From positions 1 through 25,346 of the forward strand of contig CAYZPY010000020.1 in NCBI GenBank assembly GCA_964480425.1: a DNA stretch of 25,346 nt, read 5' to 3'. The notes under the pieces were generated by a model that was given only the letters and a program-made list of their open reading frames with translations, had not been told where the DNA came from and ran no database searches. The translations under genes were made by a program, and so were the position numbers. This DNA is from CAYYMD01 sp964480425. GTDB taxonomy: Bacteria; Planctomycetota; Phycisphaerae; SM23-33. Of this stretch, positions 16,058-23,456 are shown one piece after another; the stretch's first letter is position 1; every line of letters starts with the position of its first letter.

Positions 16058-17479
16058 TTAAGAAGTTGAGTGCGGCACGATGTGTGGTGTCAGGAAGAAG
16101 TACAGGTCGTTTGTCTGCTTCTGTGAGCGGTGGTTTTTGAACAGCCATTCGATTATTTCTATGTCGCCCAGTCCCGGGATCTTGTTTTCGCGTGTGACGG
16201 TACGGACCATTTTCATTCCGCCGATCACCAGCGTGCTTCCGTCGCCGACGGTGACGTAAGTTTCCGCCTCGCGGGTGTCTATGATGGGATTGATGATGGC
16301 CTCGTCCGGGGAGAATCCGCTCTCCAGCGTTGGCAGCGGGGAGAAGCCGGATATGGCCGAGACTATTGTCACCACGTGCATTTTGACCGTGTCGGTTCCC
16401 ACGGTTCGCGGTGTGATGTGCAACTGTACGCCGATGGGCTTGTAGGTCAGGTTCTGTGTGATGAACTGGTCGTTTGATATTTTTGCCGACTGGACGGGAA
16501 GTTCCTGCCCGGCCAGTATGGATGCGGTCTGCCCCGATGCCACTGTCAGGCGCGGCGAGGCAACGACCTTGACCAGCCCTTCCTTGTCCAGCGCCTCAAA
16601 GGTTGCGTCGAGGGTGATGCCGGCGTCGGAGAATATCTGCATCAGGCGCAGCGCGCCGCCCGGGTCGGTCACTGTGCCCTCCAGCGGGTCGATAACCGAA
16701 CCGATGAAGTCCTTGGCGCTGAACGCGGTGGCCAGTCCCTGCTTGTTGTCCCCGGAGATGTGCTTCAGCAGCGCCTTTGCGCCGTACTGGAAGTCGAAGT
16801 CGTGGCTGACCTCGAAGATTCGAGCGGTAATCTCCACCTGCGTCTTTGGCTGGTCTATGTTGTTCAGCAGCGCCAGGACGGAGTCCTTTACTTCTTTGGT
16901 GCAGGTTACCACAAGGGCGTTCTCGCTGGGCAGCCCGACTACGTTTCCGTTTTTACCCAGGTGCTTTGTGATGAGGGTCTCAAGGGGCTTGAGGTCTGCG
17001 GGTATGACGGTGATCTTCTTTCGCTCCGTGCCGCTGTCGTGCGATGCCCTGATGTCCGAGCCGCCGTAGTGGTGCAGTTTATAGTACATCTGCACACTGC
17101 CGTTGCCCAGGTCGGTGGTGGGCACGTAGCGTGTCGGGGGCGGATTATTCTGCGCCAGTTTGCTCGGTGCGGTTGCTTCCTCGTCGGGGCGCGTGGCGGG
17201 TATTGGTCGGCCGAACTGCTTCTGCATTTCGGCGATGCGCTCCCATATGGGTCGCGGCGCGATCTGCTCGAGCACTTTCCAGTCCGCCTCGTCCAGTTCG
17301 TCGAAACTGCCGGCGTATGCCTGGGAGTCGGATTCGGAACTTCCGGAAATCATCATCGGATTTTTTGGCGAGCGGTTCCAACCGCCGAGTTTGACGTATC
17401 TGCGGATGCTCTCGTTGCAGCCGGTAAACAGCGCGCAGGCGAGCACGCAGATCGGCCAAAGCCGTCCGAGAGATTGCAT
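16058..17479 (-). CDS. Secretin-domain outer-membrane lipoprotein
   Basis: A 473-residue protein with a lipoprotein signal (MQSLGRLWPICVLACALFTGC; the 20th-21st residues give the LFTGC-type lipobox). An N1-like periplasmic domain (about residues 165-235) carries LPSENALVVTCTKEVKD, followed by a secretin C-domain (about 235-470) with VASPRLTVASGQTASI and IPGLGDIEIIEWLF. Secretins form multimeric outer-membrane channels for type II secretion, type IV pili or related systems. It is short, with a single N-domain, and no secretion or pilus partners are adjacent, so its system is unknown. ATG 17479 gives a compact signal peptide; an upstream ATG at 17512 is also open in frame. Confidence 0.87.
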   Translation of the reverse strand: MQSLGRLWPICVLACALFTGCNESIRRYVKLGGWNRSPKNPMMISGSSESDSQAYAGSFDELDEADWKVLEQIAPRPIWERIAEMQKQFGRPIPATRPDEEATAPSKLAQNNPPPTRYVPTTDLGNGSVQMYYKLHHYGGSDIRASHDSGTERKKITVIPADLKPLETLITKHLGKNGNVVGLPSENALVVTCTKEVKDSVLALLNNIDQPKTQVEITARIFEVSHDFDFQYGAKALLKHISGDNKQGLATAFSAKDFIGSVIDPLEGTVTDPGGALRLMQIFSDAGITLDATFEALDKEGLVKVVASPRLTVASGQTASILAGQELPVQSAKISNDQFITQNLTYKPIGVQLHITPRTVGTDTVKMHVVTIVSAISGFSPLPTLESGFSPDEAIINPIIDTREAETYVTVGDGSTLVIGGMKMVRTVTRENKIPGLGDIEIIEWLFKNHRSQKQTNDLYFFLTPHIVPHSTS

Positions 17480-17769
17480 AGTTCCGACAATGCTGTGATT
17501 ACGCGCAGTCATTACATAGTCCGGTCGAATCTTGCCGGGGATTACTTATTTAACACACAAATATTTCGAGAGTTTCTTGTGGCTTGGTAATTTTATCGGT
17601 TCGGCCGCTTTATTTATATCGGCGGCAGACGGTCATAGTTTGAATCTAAACGGAAAATTTGCATCACCTCCATGCGCAAAAATCCCGACCACCGCGCCTA
17701 ATAATAGGTTCATCATGGCGAAAATGTCAATATTTGTCAATTTCCATTCTTTTCCTGGAGCCAGGGACG
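17480..17769. other. AT-rich intergenic stretch upstream of the secretin
   Basis: About 290 bp of lower GC between the secretin start and the fusion pseudogene. On the minus strand a short frame from about 17717 encodes a hydrophobic peptide (MMNLLLGAVVGIFAHGG) and ends within 30 codons; a TTGACA-like sequence lies just ahead. No family likeness was found. The frame connects, after a one-base shift, with the end of the pseudogene. Confidence 0.35.
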
Positions 17770-18283
17770 GGTTTGTGCCTCCCATGAAGTATCCAAGGTT
17801 ATAACCACCAGTCCGGTCACCACCAGCGGCATGACCGCCCTGAAGCGGTTCAGGCGGGCACAGATACCGGCCGCCACCAGCGGCACGCCCGCTATGCACA
17901 GGACCACTATCATGTGAGGCCACATCCGAGCGTATATCTCGTGCTGCGGATACAGCCACCATAAAATCGCCAGCCCTATTATTCCCACCGGCGCCACCGG
18001 AAGGTACGTTCCGCCCACGAAGCGCGACAGGCCGTTCTTTATCCACTTGTGGTGATAGAACACGTCCTCGGCTATGAAGCCGATAAGCATGCACGGCGCC
18101 GGTGTCGCGGGAAGGATATAGTGCCGGCGTTTGCCCGCCGAGGTCTCGCTGAAATATGCGGGCGTGGTGAGCAACATCAGCAACCGATGGATGCTTATCG
18201 CCAGCATGGATACGATAAAGACCTGTACAGGTATCATGGTGCGAAGGTGAAGCAGGCCGGACTTCACCAGGAAGTTTTCAGGC
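17770..18283 (-). pseudogene. Fusion relic: LtaS-like 5' end joined to glycosyltransferase 3' part
   Basis: Read on the minus strand, 18283 to about 18143 matches 3650-3790 of the LtaS-like gene (about 95% identical by eye), and 18142 to about 17770 matches 6967-7336 of the glycosyltransferase gene (about 97%). The join falls in CTCGGCGGGCA, present in both parents at 3789-3799 and 6967-6977, so a 3,178-bp deletion between the repeats in a second copy of the gene pair would create it. The parents are in different frames, yet the fusion is in frame (AYFSETSAGKRRHYIL), giving an open frame of about 176 codons from 18267. A one-base deletion near 17803 then shifts the frame relative to the parent. 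Neither the sulfatase domain nor the transferase's acidic loop is retained, so it is almost surely non-functional. Confidence 0.9.
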
Positions 18284-18306
18284 GGGATTGTTCGTCTGCG
18301 GGGCTT

Positions 18307-19137
18307 CTACTTGTACTCGATTTCGTGTTTTGTCAGCAGGTCCGTCAGTGCCTCGACGGCTGTGCCGAACAGTTCCGGGCCGGTGAATCCCTCGAACTGT
18401 CCCGCCGACGCCAGGTGCGGCTCGAGGGTGGCATATCCCGACCAGTTGCGTTTTTTCAGGTCGGCGAAGATTTCATCGTACTGCCCCTTGCCCATTCCCG
18501 CCGGGACGCACTTGTCGTCGCCGGGGACCTTATCCTTTACGTGCAGATACTCGGTGACGTCGCCCAGGCCTTTGGCCCAGGCGTCGTTATAAGGGCGGAC
18601 GCCCTCCTCGACGAAGTTGGCGGCGTCGAAAATGCTCTTGAGGTGGGGCGACTTGACGGTGTTGACTATGTCCAGGACTCCCTGCGGTCGGGCGCCGTAG
18701 ATGCTCTTTTCGTTTTCGTGCAGCAGCACAATGCCGCGCCGATGCGCCAGTTCGACCATGGTCGAGATGCGCCGCATGATCTCGTCGCGCCGCTCGGCGA
18801 TGTCGCCGCCCGCGGGCGGGTAAAAACTGAAAATGCGCACCATGTTCGTTGCCAGGCCCTCGGCCACGTCGCAGCAGCGCGACAGAACCTCCATGTGGGC
18901 GTCGAAGTCCTCGTCCACGGCGATCTTTCCCACCGGCGAGCCGATGCACGGCACGGTAAAGCCCGCGGCGTCGAGTTTTTTCCTGTGAGCGGCCACCTGC
19001 CGGGGCGTCATTTCCGAGACGTTCACGCCGTCTATGTTGCGCACGTCGATGCAGTTTATCCCGAAGCGTCCGCAGACGTCTATCTGCGTCTCGAGGTCGG
19101 GCGCTATCTCGTCGGCGAATGCGCTTATGGTTATCAT
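18307..19137 (-). CDS. Sugar phosphate isomerase/epimerase-like TIM-barrel protein
   Basis: A 276-residue AP-endonuclease-family-2 (xylose isomerase-like) barrel, a family of metal-dependent sugar isomerases, epimerases and dehydratases. The metal ligands are recognisable in order: Glu141 (LLHENEKS), Asp171 (SIFDAANF), His199 (YLHVKDK) and Glu239 (ATLEPHL). The protein begins MITISAFADEIAPDLETQ, a typical start with the first strand, so ATG 19137 is preferred over the open frame up to 19224. The substrate is unknown; family members act on hexuloses, inosose and hydroxypyruvate. The myo-inositol-1-phosphate synthase gene nearby on the same strand makes an inositol-related role conceivable, but this is only proximity. 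Confidence 0.85.
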   Translation of the reverse strand: MITISAFADEIAPDLETQIDVCGRFGINCIDVRNIDGVNVSEMTPRQVAAHRKKLDAAGFTVPCIGSPVGKIAVDEDFDAHMEVLSRCCDVAEGLATNMVRIFSFYPPAGGDIAERRDEIMRRISTMVELAHRRGIVLLHENEKSIYGARPQGVLDIVNTVKSPHLKSIFDAANFVEEGVRPYNDAWAKGLGDVTEYLHVKDKVPGDDKCVPAGMGKGQYDEIFADLKKRNWSGYATLEPHLASAGQFEGFTGPELFGTAVEALTDLLTKHEIEYK

Positions 19138-19195
19138 GCCGGTTCGTTCCCGGGCGGCGTATCGAAAATAATCAGTTGCGGCGAATATCGCAGTG

Positions 19196-19224
19196 AAACT
19201 ATCACACACGCCCGGCGGTTTCAA
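19196..19224 (-). promoter_or_regulatory. Possible promoter for the isomerase-like gene
   Basis: On the minus strand TTGAAA (19219-19224), a 17-bp spacer and TAGTTT (19196-19201) form a moderate sigma-70-type promoter, placing a transcript start roughly 50 bases ahead of ATG 19137. The 213-bp gap after the NifU-like gene makes a separate promoter reasonable. Confidence 0.33.
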
Positions 19225-19350
19225 TGACGTGGGAGATGACGATGACGTCGGGATTCGGGAGTTGGCACTTTATGGTTTGCGAAACTTTAGAGCAGTTTGT
19301 AGAAATCCCGTCGCCATCTTCCGGTTGCGGCTTCGTCAGGTGGCGTCCGG

Positions 19351-19623
19351 CTACATCGCCTGGACTTCTTTTACCTGCGGTATTCTGGATTTGAGATGCT
19401 TCTCGACGCCCTGTTTGAGCGTCATGGCGGCCATGGGGCATCCTGCGCATGCGCCGGTGAGTTTGACCGACACCACGCCGGTCGATTCGTCGGCGCCTAT
19501 GAGTTCGACGTCGCCGCCGTGCGCCTGAAGGGCCGGGCGTATCTCCTCGACCGTTTCCTTGACCTGCCCCTCGAATCCGCCGGCGGGGCGTTCGGTATTG
19601 TCTTTTGCGGTTTCATGTGTCAT
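19351..19623 (-). CDS. NifU C-terminal-domain Fe-S scaffold protein
   Basis: A 90-residue protein consisting almost wholly of the NifU C-terminal (Nfu) domain, which assembles or carries Fe-S clusters. It has VKETVEEIRPALQAHGGDVEL, the family's signature of a helix ending in HGGD, and the cluster-binding pair Cys59-x-x-Cys62 in TGACAGCPMA. A clear ribosome binding site, GAGGTAA, precedes the ATG. The gene starts 47 bp downstream of the inositol-phosphate synthase stop and may share its transcript. The synthase itself is not an Fe-S enzyme, so the pairing may be incidental. Confidence 0.92.
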   Translation of the reverse strand: MTHETAKDNTERPAGGFEGQVKETVEEIRPALQAHGGDVELIGADESTGVVSVKLTGACAGCPMAAMTLKQGVEKHLKSRIPQVKEVQAM

Positions 19624-19670
19624 ATCATTACCTCGTTTTGCATTTCATTTTAGCGCCCGGTCAGTGAGAT

Positions 19671-20840
19671 TCATACTTTTGCGCGGTTTTTTGCCGGTTG
19701 ATAGGTCTTCGGACCTGCGGGTCTGGTTTTCGCCCGGGGCGTGTGTTCGGCGATGAACTGCTCGAGCATTTCGTACGCCTCGGCGTCGCTGTGCTGTTTT
19801 GGCGGATGCTTCATGGTCCAGGCGCAGACGGCTTCGAGCGGTCCGGACAGTCCGTTGTCGCGCGCCAGTTTGCAGCAGCGGATGGCGTCTATGGTCTCCC
19901 CGGCCGAGTTGGGCGAATCCTCCACGCTCAGGCGCGCCTCGACGTTCAGCGGCACGCCGCCGAACCCGCGCGCCTCGATTCGGAGGAAACACACCTTGTT
20001 GTCGTTCTGCCACGGGACGTAATCGGACGGTCCGATGTGAATCTGCTCGACCGGCAGCGGCTTTTTGAGTTGCGACTGGACCGCCTCGGTCTTGGAGACC
20101 CTTTTTGAGCCCAGGCGCGCCTCGTTGAGCATGTTCAAAAAGTCGGTGTTGCCCCCGGTGTTCAGTTGGTAGGTGGCGTCGATCCTGGCGCCGCGCTGCT
20201 CGATTATACGGGCCAGAATTCTGTGCAGGATGGTGGCGCCGACCTGGGCCTTGATGTCGTCGCCCACGCAGGGGATTTGCGCATCGGCGAATCGCCGGGC
20301 CCACTGCGGGCGGGATACTATGAAAACCGGTATGCAGTTTATCAGACTCACGCCGGTGTTCAGGCAGCACTCGGCGTAGAACTCGGTGGCCTTTTGCGAG
20401 CCGACCGGCAGGTAGTTCATCAGTATCTCGGCGCCGCTGTCGGACAGGAGTTTTTCCATGTCGGCGGCGGTAGCGTCCGGCGCCTCGGCAGGTACGAACC
20501 TGCGGTGTTCGGGATAGTTCTTCATGTGGTCGGCCAGACCGTCCATCACCGCGCCCATGCGGACTACGACGTCGTCGGCGGTGAATTTGTCGTAGAAGAC
20601 CTTCGTGTTGTTGGGCGGGGCGAAGACGGCCTGGTGCAGCGGGCGTCCTACTTTGCGCGCGTCTATGTCGATGGCGGCGACGATTTTTATGTCGCCGGCG
20701 CCGTATCCGCCCAGCACGGGGTGCATCAGCCCCACATCGCCGTTGTCGGCGTCGGCGGACTGGGCGTAATAATGCATTCCCTGGACCAGGGACGAGGCGC
20801 AGTTGCCAACGCCCGCTATCGCCACTCGGATTTCGTTCAT
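19671..20840 (-). CDS. ino1: Myo-inositol-1-phosphate synthase
   Basis: Converts glucose 6-phosphate to 1L-myo-inositol 1-phosphate using bound NAD+, the entry to inositol lipids and inositol-based solutes or thiols. The 389-residue protein is the short bacterial form as in actinobacteria, not the 500-residue eukaryotic type. It starts with the Rossmann motif AIAGVGNCASSLVQG. Other family segments include NYLPVGSQKATEFYAE, NCIPVFIV, GDDIKAQVGATI and LNTGGNTDFLNML, with the catalytic lysines expected in the second half. ATG 20840 directly precedes the first strand; AAGGA lies about ten bases ahead. A promoter and a GC-rich hairpin leader are visible upstream. Confidence 0.93.
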   Translation of the reverse strand: MNEIRVAIAGVGNCASSLVQGMHYYAQSADADNGDVGLMHPVLGGYGAGDIKIVAAIDIDARKVGRPLHQAVFAPPNNTKVFYDKFTADDVVVRMGAVMDGLADHMKNYPEHRRFVPAEAPDATAADMEKLLSDSGAEILMNYLPVGSQKATEFYAECCLNTGVSLINCIPVFIVSRPQWARRFADAQIPCVGDDIKAQVGATILHRILARIIEQRGARIDATYQLNTGGNTDFLNMLNEARLGSKRVSKTEAVQSQLKKPLPVEQIHIGPSDYVPWQNDNKVCFLRIEARGFGGVPLNVEARLSVEDSPNSAGETIDAIRCCKLARDNGLSGPLEAVCAWTMKHPPKQHSDAEAYEMLEQFIAEHTPRAKTRPAGPKTYQPAKNRAKV

Positions 20841-20872
20841 CGAAGAAGTCCTTTTTATCGCATTGGCGGGTG

Positions 20873-20900
20873 CGGGGGCAAATCGCCCCAACGGCCCCCG
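20873..20900 (-). promoter_or_regulatory. Competing hairpins in the ino1 leader
   Basis: The predicted 5' leader contains CGGGGGC (20873-20879), which can pair with GCCCCCG (20894-20900). GGGGC within it (20875-20879) can instead pair with GCCCC (20885-20889). The two stems exclude each other and lie about 30 bases from the start codon. This could be an attenuator or translational switch, or simply a stable leader hairpin. Confidence 0.35.
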
Positions 20901-20910
20901 TCATGTTAAG

Positions 20911-20939
20911 ATTTTATTTCGTCGTTACGCCCCGGTCAA
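20911..20939 (-). promoter_or_regulatory. Promoter of ino1
   Basis: On the minus strand, -35 TTGACC (20934-20939), a 17-bp spacer and -10 TAAAAT (20911-20916) make a near-consensus sigma-70-type promoter. The predicted transcript begins near 20904, giving a leader of about 64 bases before ATG 20840. Confidence 0.6.
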
Positions 20940-20992
20940 CAGACCCTTAGGCATTTTACCGGGGTGTTCGTTTAAGTTTACGCCGCACGCGT

Positions 20993-22681
20993 CTACATTT
21001 TCGAGCGGTGGATGATGGAAATCAGCAGCACGAAACCCATCAGCCCCGCCGCCACGAAGCCCACTATGCCGATAATCGGCAGCCCGTTCCACCTGGGCGG
21101 AATGTCCGCATGCACGACAAGGGCCGAACCTATGATAAGCGCAGCCAGCACCAGCCCGAACACGATCCTGTTGCTGATGCGGTCGTGTGTCCTGAGCATC
21201 GGCTCCAGTCCCCTGTGGTCGAACTGCACGCGAAGGCGCCCCTGCCTGGTTCTGGAGAGTATTTCCGACACTTCGGCGGGCATGTTTTTCAGCAGTCGTC
21301 GCCAGTCGGCGGCGGCGACGGAGATTTCCTCGGCCAGTCGTCGGGGATTGTATCGCCGGCGGAGCATCTGCCGCACGAACGGCTGGAGGTGACAAACAAG
21401 GTTGAATCTGCCCCACAGGCGCCTTCCGTTGCCTTCCGCCGCCGCCAGCGCCTTGCCAAGCAGGTAAAACACGGGCGGCAGGCGCAGTCTGCGCCGAACG
21501 AGCAGCGCTATCACCTCGCCAAAGACCTTGTCCATGCGGATTTCCTCAAGGGGCTTGTACAGGTGCTGCTCGACGAAGTCCTCCAGGTCGCCCTCCAGGG
21601 CGGACAGCGAATCCGGATCGGTGCTCGCCCGGGCGGTTTGGGCAAGCGCCCTGGCCATCCGTTTGACGTCGCGTCGCGCCAGCCCGACGGTGAACTCGCC
21701 CAGCGATTCTCTGTTTCTCTGCGAGAGCGTGCCGGTCTGCCCGTAATCCAGCAGGCAGATGACGTTTTTCGGCATTACCAGTATGTTTCCGGCGTGCGGG
21801 TCGGAGTGGAAGAAGCCGTATTTGAAAATCTGCCTGGTTATGTAATCGGCGCCTCGCTTTGCGACCGTTTCGGGGTCGGCGCCGGATTTTCGCAGTGCCT
21901 CGACGTCCGAGACCTTTACACCGTTGACGAATTCCATGGTCAGCACCTTCGAGGTGGTCAGTTTCCTGTAGACCTTCGGCACGTGGACGGTGGGGTCGTC
22001 GCCGAAGTTCCGCGCGAACCGCTCGATGTTGCCCGCCTCGCATTCGAAGTCCAGTTCCCTTTTTATCGTGCGTGAGAATTCCTCGGTCAGCAGCACCGGC
22101 TGGAGTACTTCCATGTCGTGGGAATGTTTCTCGAAGTGCCTTGCCAGCGAAAACATTATTTCCAGGTCCACGGCGATTTTCCGCCTGATGCCCGGTCGCT
22201 GGACCTTAACGGCCACCTCATTTCCATCCAGCGTGACGGCCTTGTGAACCTGGGCTATCGACGCCGATGCGATGGGTCTGATTTCAAATTTGTCGAATGC
22301 CTTCTCGATGGGTTCGCCCAGCTCCAGGCGGATGGTCCTTCGGATCTCCTTGGGTTCGAAGGGCGGCACTTCGTCCTGAAGTTTCGCCAGTTCGTCGCAC
22401 GCCGCCTGGGGTATGAGGTCCGGGCGGGTCGAGGCCATCTGACCAAGTTTGATAAACGACGGACCCAACTCCTCCAGGATGACCCTCAGTCTGGACCAGC
22501 CGGATGCGTGCGGATGAGACGGGGGTTTGGACGCCTCTGGTCGCCGGCGCGGAACGTGCCTGTCCAGCCCGACCCTGCCGGCGAGGTCCTCCAGACCGTG
22601 ACGGACCAGCACGGCGGCAATCTGCTTGTAACGCACGGCATGGCGATAACTTCGCCCCAGCCACATTATCCGATCAAACAA
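20993..22681 (-). CDS. UbiB/ABC1-family atypical protein kinase
   Basis: A 562-residue UbiB-type protein. The family's KxGQ motif is at residues 78-81 (FIKLGQMASTRPD), an ATP-binding Ala-rich region follows (IASASIAQVHKAVTLDGNEVA in part), then the catalytic HRD-like segment HSDPHAGNI and the DFG-like DYGQTG. Two C-terminal transmembrane helices (about 500-560) anchor it. Family members are tied to ubiquinone or other isoprenoid lipid metabolism. The likely start is TTG 22681, which has GGGGTGA about eight bases upstream; ATG 22666 is the alternative. It begins 14 bp after the phasin-like gene stop, so the two form an operon. Confidence 0.92.
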   Translation of the reverse strand: MFDRIMWLGRSYRHAVRYKQIAAVLVRHGLEDLAGRVGLDRHVPRRRPEASKPPSHPHASGWSRLRVILEELGPSFIKLGQMASTRPDLIPQAACDELAKLQDEVPPFEPKEIRRTIRLELGEPIEKAFDKFEIRPIASASIAQVHKAVTLDGNEVAVKVQRPGIRRKIAVDLEIMFSLARHFEKHSHDMEVLQPVLLTEEFSRTIKRELDFECEAGNIERFARNFGDDPTVHVPKVYRKLTTSKVLTMEFVNGVKVSDVEALRKSGADPETVAKRGADYITRQIFKYGFFHSDPHAGNILVMPKNVICLLDYGQTGTLSQRNRESLGEFTVGLARRDVKRMARALAQTARASTDPDSLSALEGDLEDFVEQHLYKPLEEIRMDKVFGEVIALLVRRRLRLPPVFYLLGKALAAAEGNGRRLWGRFNLVCHLQPFVRQMLRRRYNPRRLAEEISVAAADWRRLLKNMPAEVSEILSRTRQGRLRVQFDHRGLEPMLRTHDRISNRIVFGLVLAALIIGSALVVHADIPPRWNGLPIIGIVGFVAAGLMGFVLLISIIHRSKM

Positions 22682-22695
22682 GGCCGTTCACCCCG

Positions 22696-23031
22696 TTACT
22701 TTTTCGATTTCTTGCGGGTCTTTCTTTTGGCGGACTTTTTCTCGCCGGCGGATTCGAGTTTCTCGATGCGCTTTTCCAGTTTCGCCAGGTCGTTCTTGGT
22801 GACGAGTTTTATCCTGTCGGCGGTCTGGCGGGTCCACTGGTCGACCTGCTTGCGCATCCGTTCCTGCGCCCGTCGGGAGCGGTCCAAGGCCTTTTCGAAA
22901 AGTTCCCGCCCTTCTTTCTCGCTCAACTTGCCTTTGACGATAAGTTCGTCAACCTGTTTTCTGAGTCTGTCTTTGGTTTCCGAGGCCAGTCCCACTCCCA
23001 GCAGAAACGCTCTGTTAACCAAATCAAACAT
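22696..23031 (-). CDS. Phasin-like coiled-coil protein with Lys-rich tail
   Basis: A 111-residue helical protein: a hydrophobic start (FDLVNRAFLLGVGLASET), a coiled-coil middle including KLSEKEGRELFEKAL, a second heptad segment LAKLEKRIEKLE, and a basic tail KKSAKRKTRKKSKK. This layout recalls the phasin superfamily and PhaF/PhaI-like granule proteins. GGAGA six bases before ATG 23031 is a strong ribosome binding site. Immediate cotranscription with the UbiB-family kinase suggests a functional pair, perhaps at a membrane or lipid surface; no polyhydroxyalkanoate synthase is visible in the window. Confidence 0.8.
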   Translation of the reverse strand: MFDLVNRAFLLGVGLASETKDRLRKQVDELIVKGKLSEKEGRELFEKALDRSRRAQERMRKQVDQWTRQTADRIKLVTKNDLAKLEKRIEKLESAGEKKSAKRKTRKKSKK

Positions 23032-23105
23032 GATTGTCTCCTTTTTCGGAAATTCAAATCGACTCTTAATTTTCCATTGCCTATACGGAATGGGCGTTTG
23101 TCTTA

Positions 23106-23111
23106 ATTATA
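23106..23111 (-). promoter_or_regulatory. -10 box upstream of the phasin-like/UbiB operon
   Basis: TATAAT on the minus strand, 75 bp before ATG 23031. A poorly matching -35 region lies further up. It is the only consensus -10 seen in this gap and would drive the phasin-like gene and the UbiB-family gene. Confidence 0.33.
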
Positions 23112-23249
23112 CAGGTAAACAGGGATTAATGTTGATATGTTTTGCGCCGCGGCGATCGCGGCGAAGTGGGTCAAAGTCCGGATTTTTCATGCCGACGCCG
23201 CCCTGACTGTCTTTTGGCGAGGTGCGGCGTTGGCGTTCTGGAGCGCCTT
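23112..23249. other. Unassigned sequence next to the gap
   Basis: I recognise no gene in this contig edge. On the minus strand a frame through MKNPDFDPLRRDRRG ends at 23107 but shows no family likeness. Confidence 0.3.
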
Positions 23250-23259
23250 NNNNNNNNNN
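23250..23259. other. Assembly gap of ten Ns
   Basis: Ten undefined bases, a nominal-length scaffold join. Genes on either side should not be assumed to be physically adjacent, and open frames crossing it are artefacts. Confidence 0.98.
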
Positions 23260-23456
23260 CTCCTGGAAGCGGAGGAGCAGTTCGACCACGCCTGGGCGAT
23301 CGGGCCCGTCGTGATGATGAAAGCCGTCTGCGACGCCACACGCGCAGCCGGCATCCCCACGACGGTCAGCCTCAACCCCATCATGGTGGACGGGACGGGG
23401 ATGTGCGGCGGCTGCCGGGTGCTCGTCGGCGGCAAGGTGAAGTTCGCGTGTGTCGA
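23260..23456 (+). pseudogene. Fragment of NfnA/SudB-type ferredoxin-NADP reductase subunit
   Basis: About 65 codons directly after the gap match the C-terminal part of the NAD(P)-binding flavoprotein subunit found in NfnA, SudB and related ferredoxin:NADP oxidoreductases. WAIGPVVMMKAVCDATRAAG is the pyridine-nucleotide domain end, and NPIMVDGTGMCGGCRV with a later FACV provides three of the cysteines of the [2Fe-2S] site. The family usually continues with VDGPEFDGH; instead the sequence runs after CVE into DNA that encodes the reverse-strand receiver gene. The break lies between 23443 and 23456. Both ends are therefore artificial or broken: the gap at the 5' side, the foreign join at the 3' side. 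Confidence 0.85.

Noticed and set aside
18049..19227. 392-codon plus-strand open frame
   Set aside because: Antisense across the isomerase-like gene and the fusion relic; no motifs or ribosome binding site.
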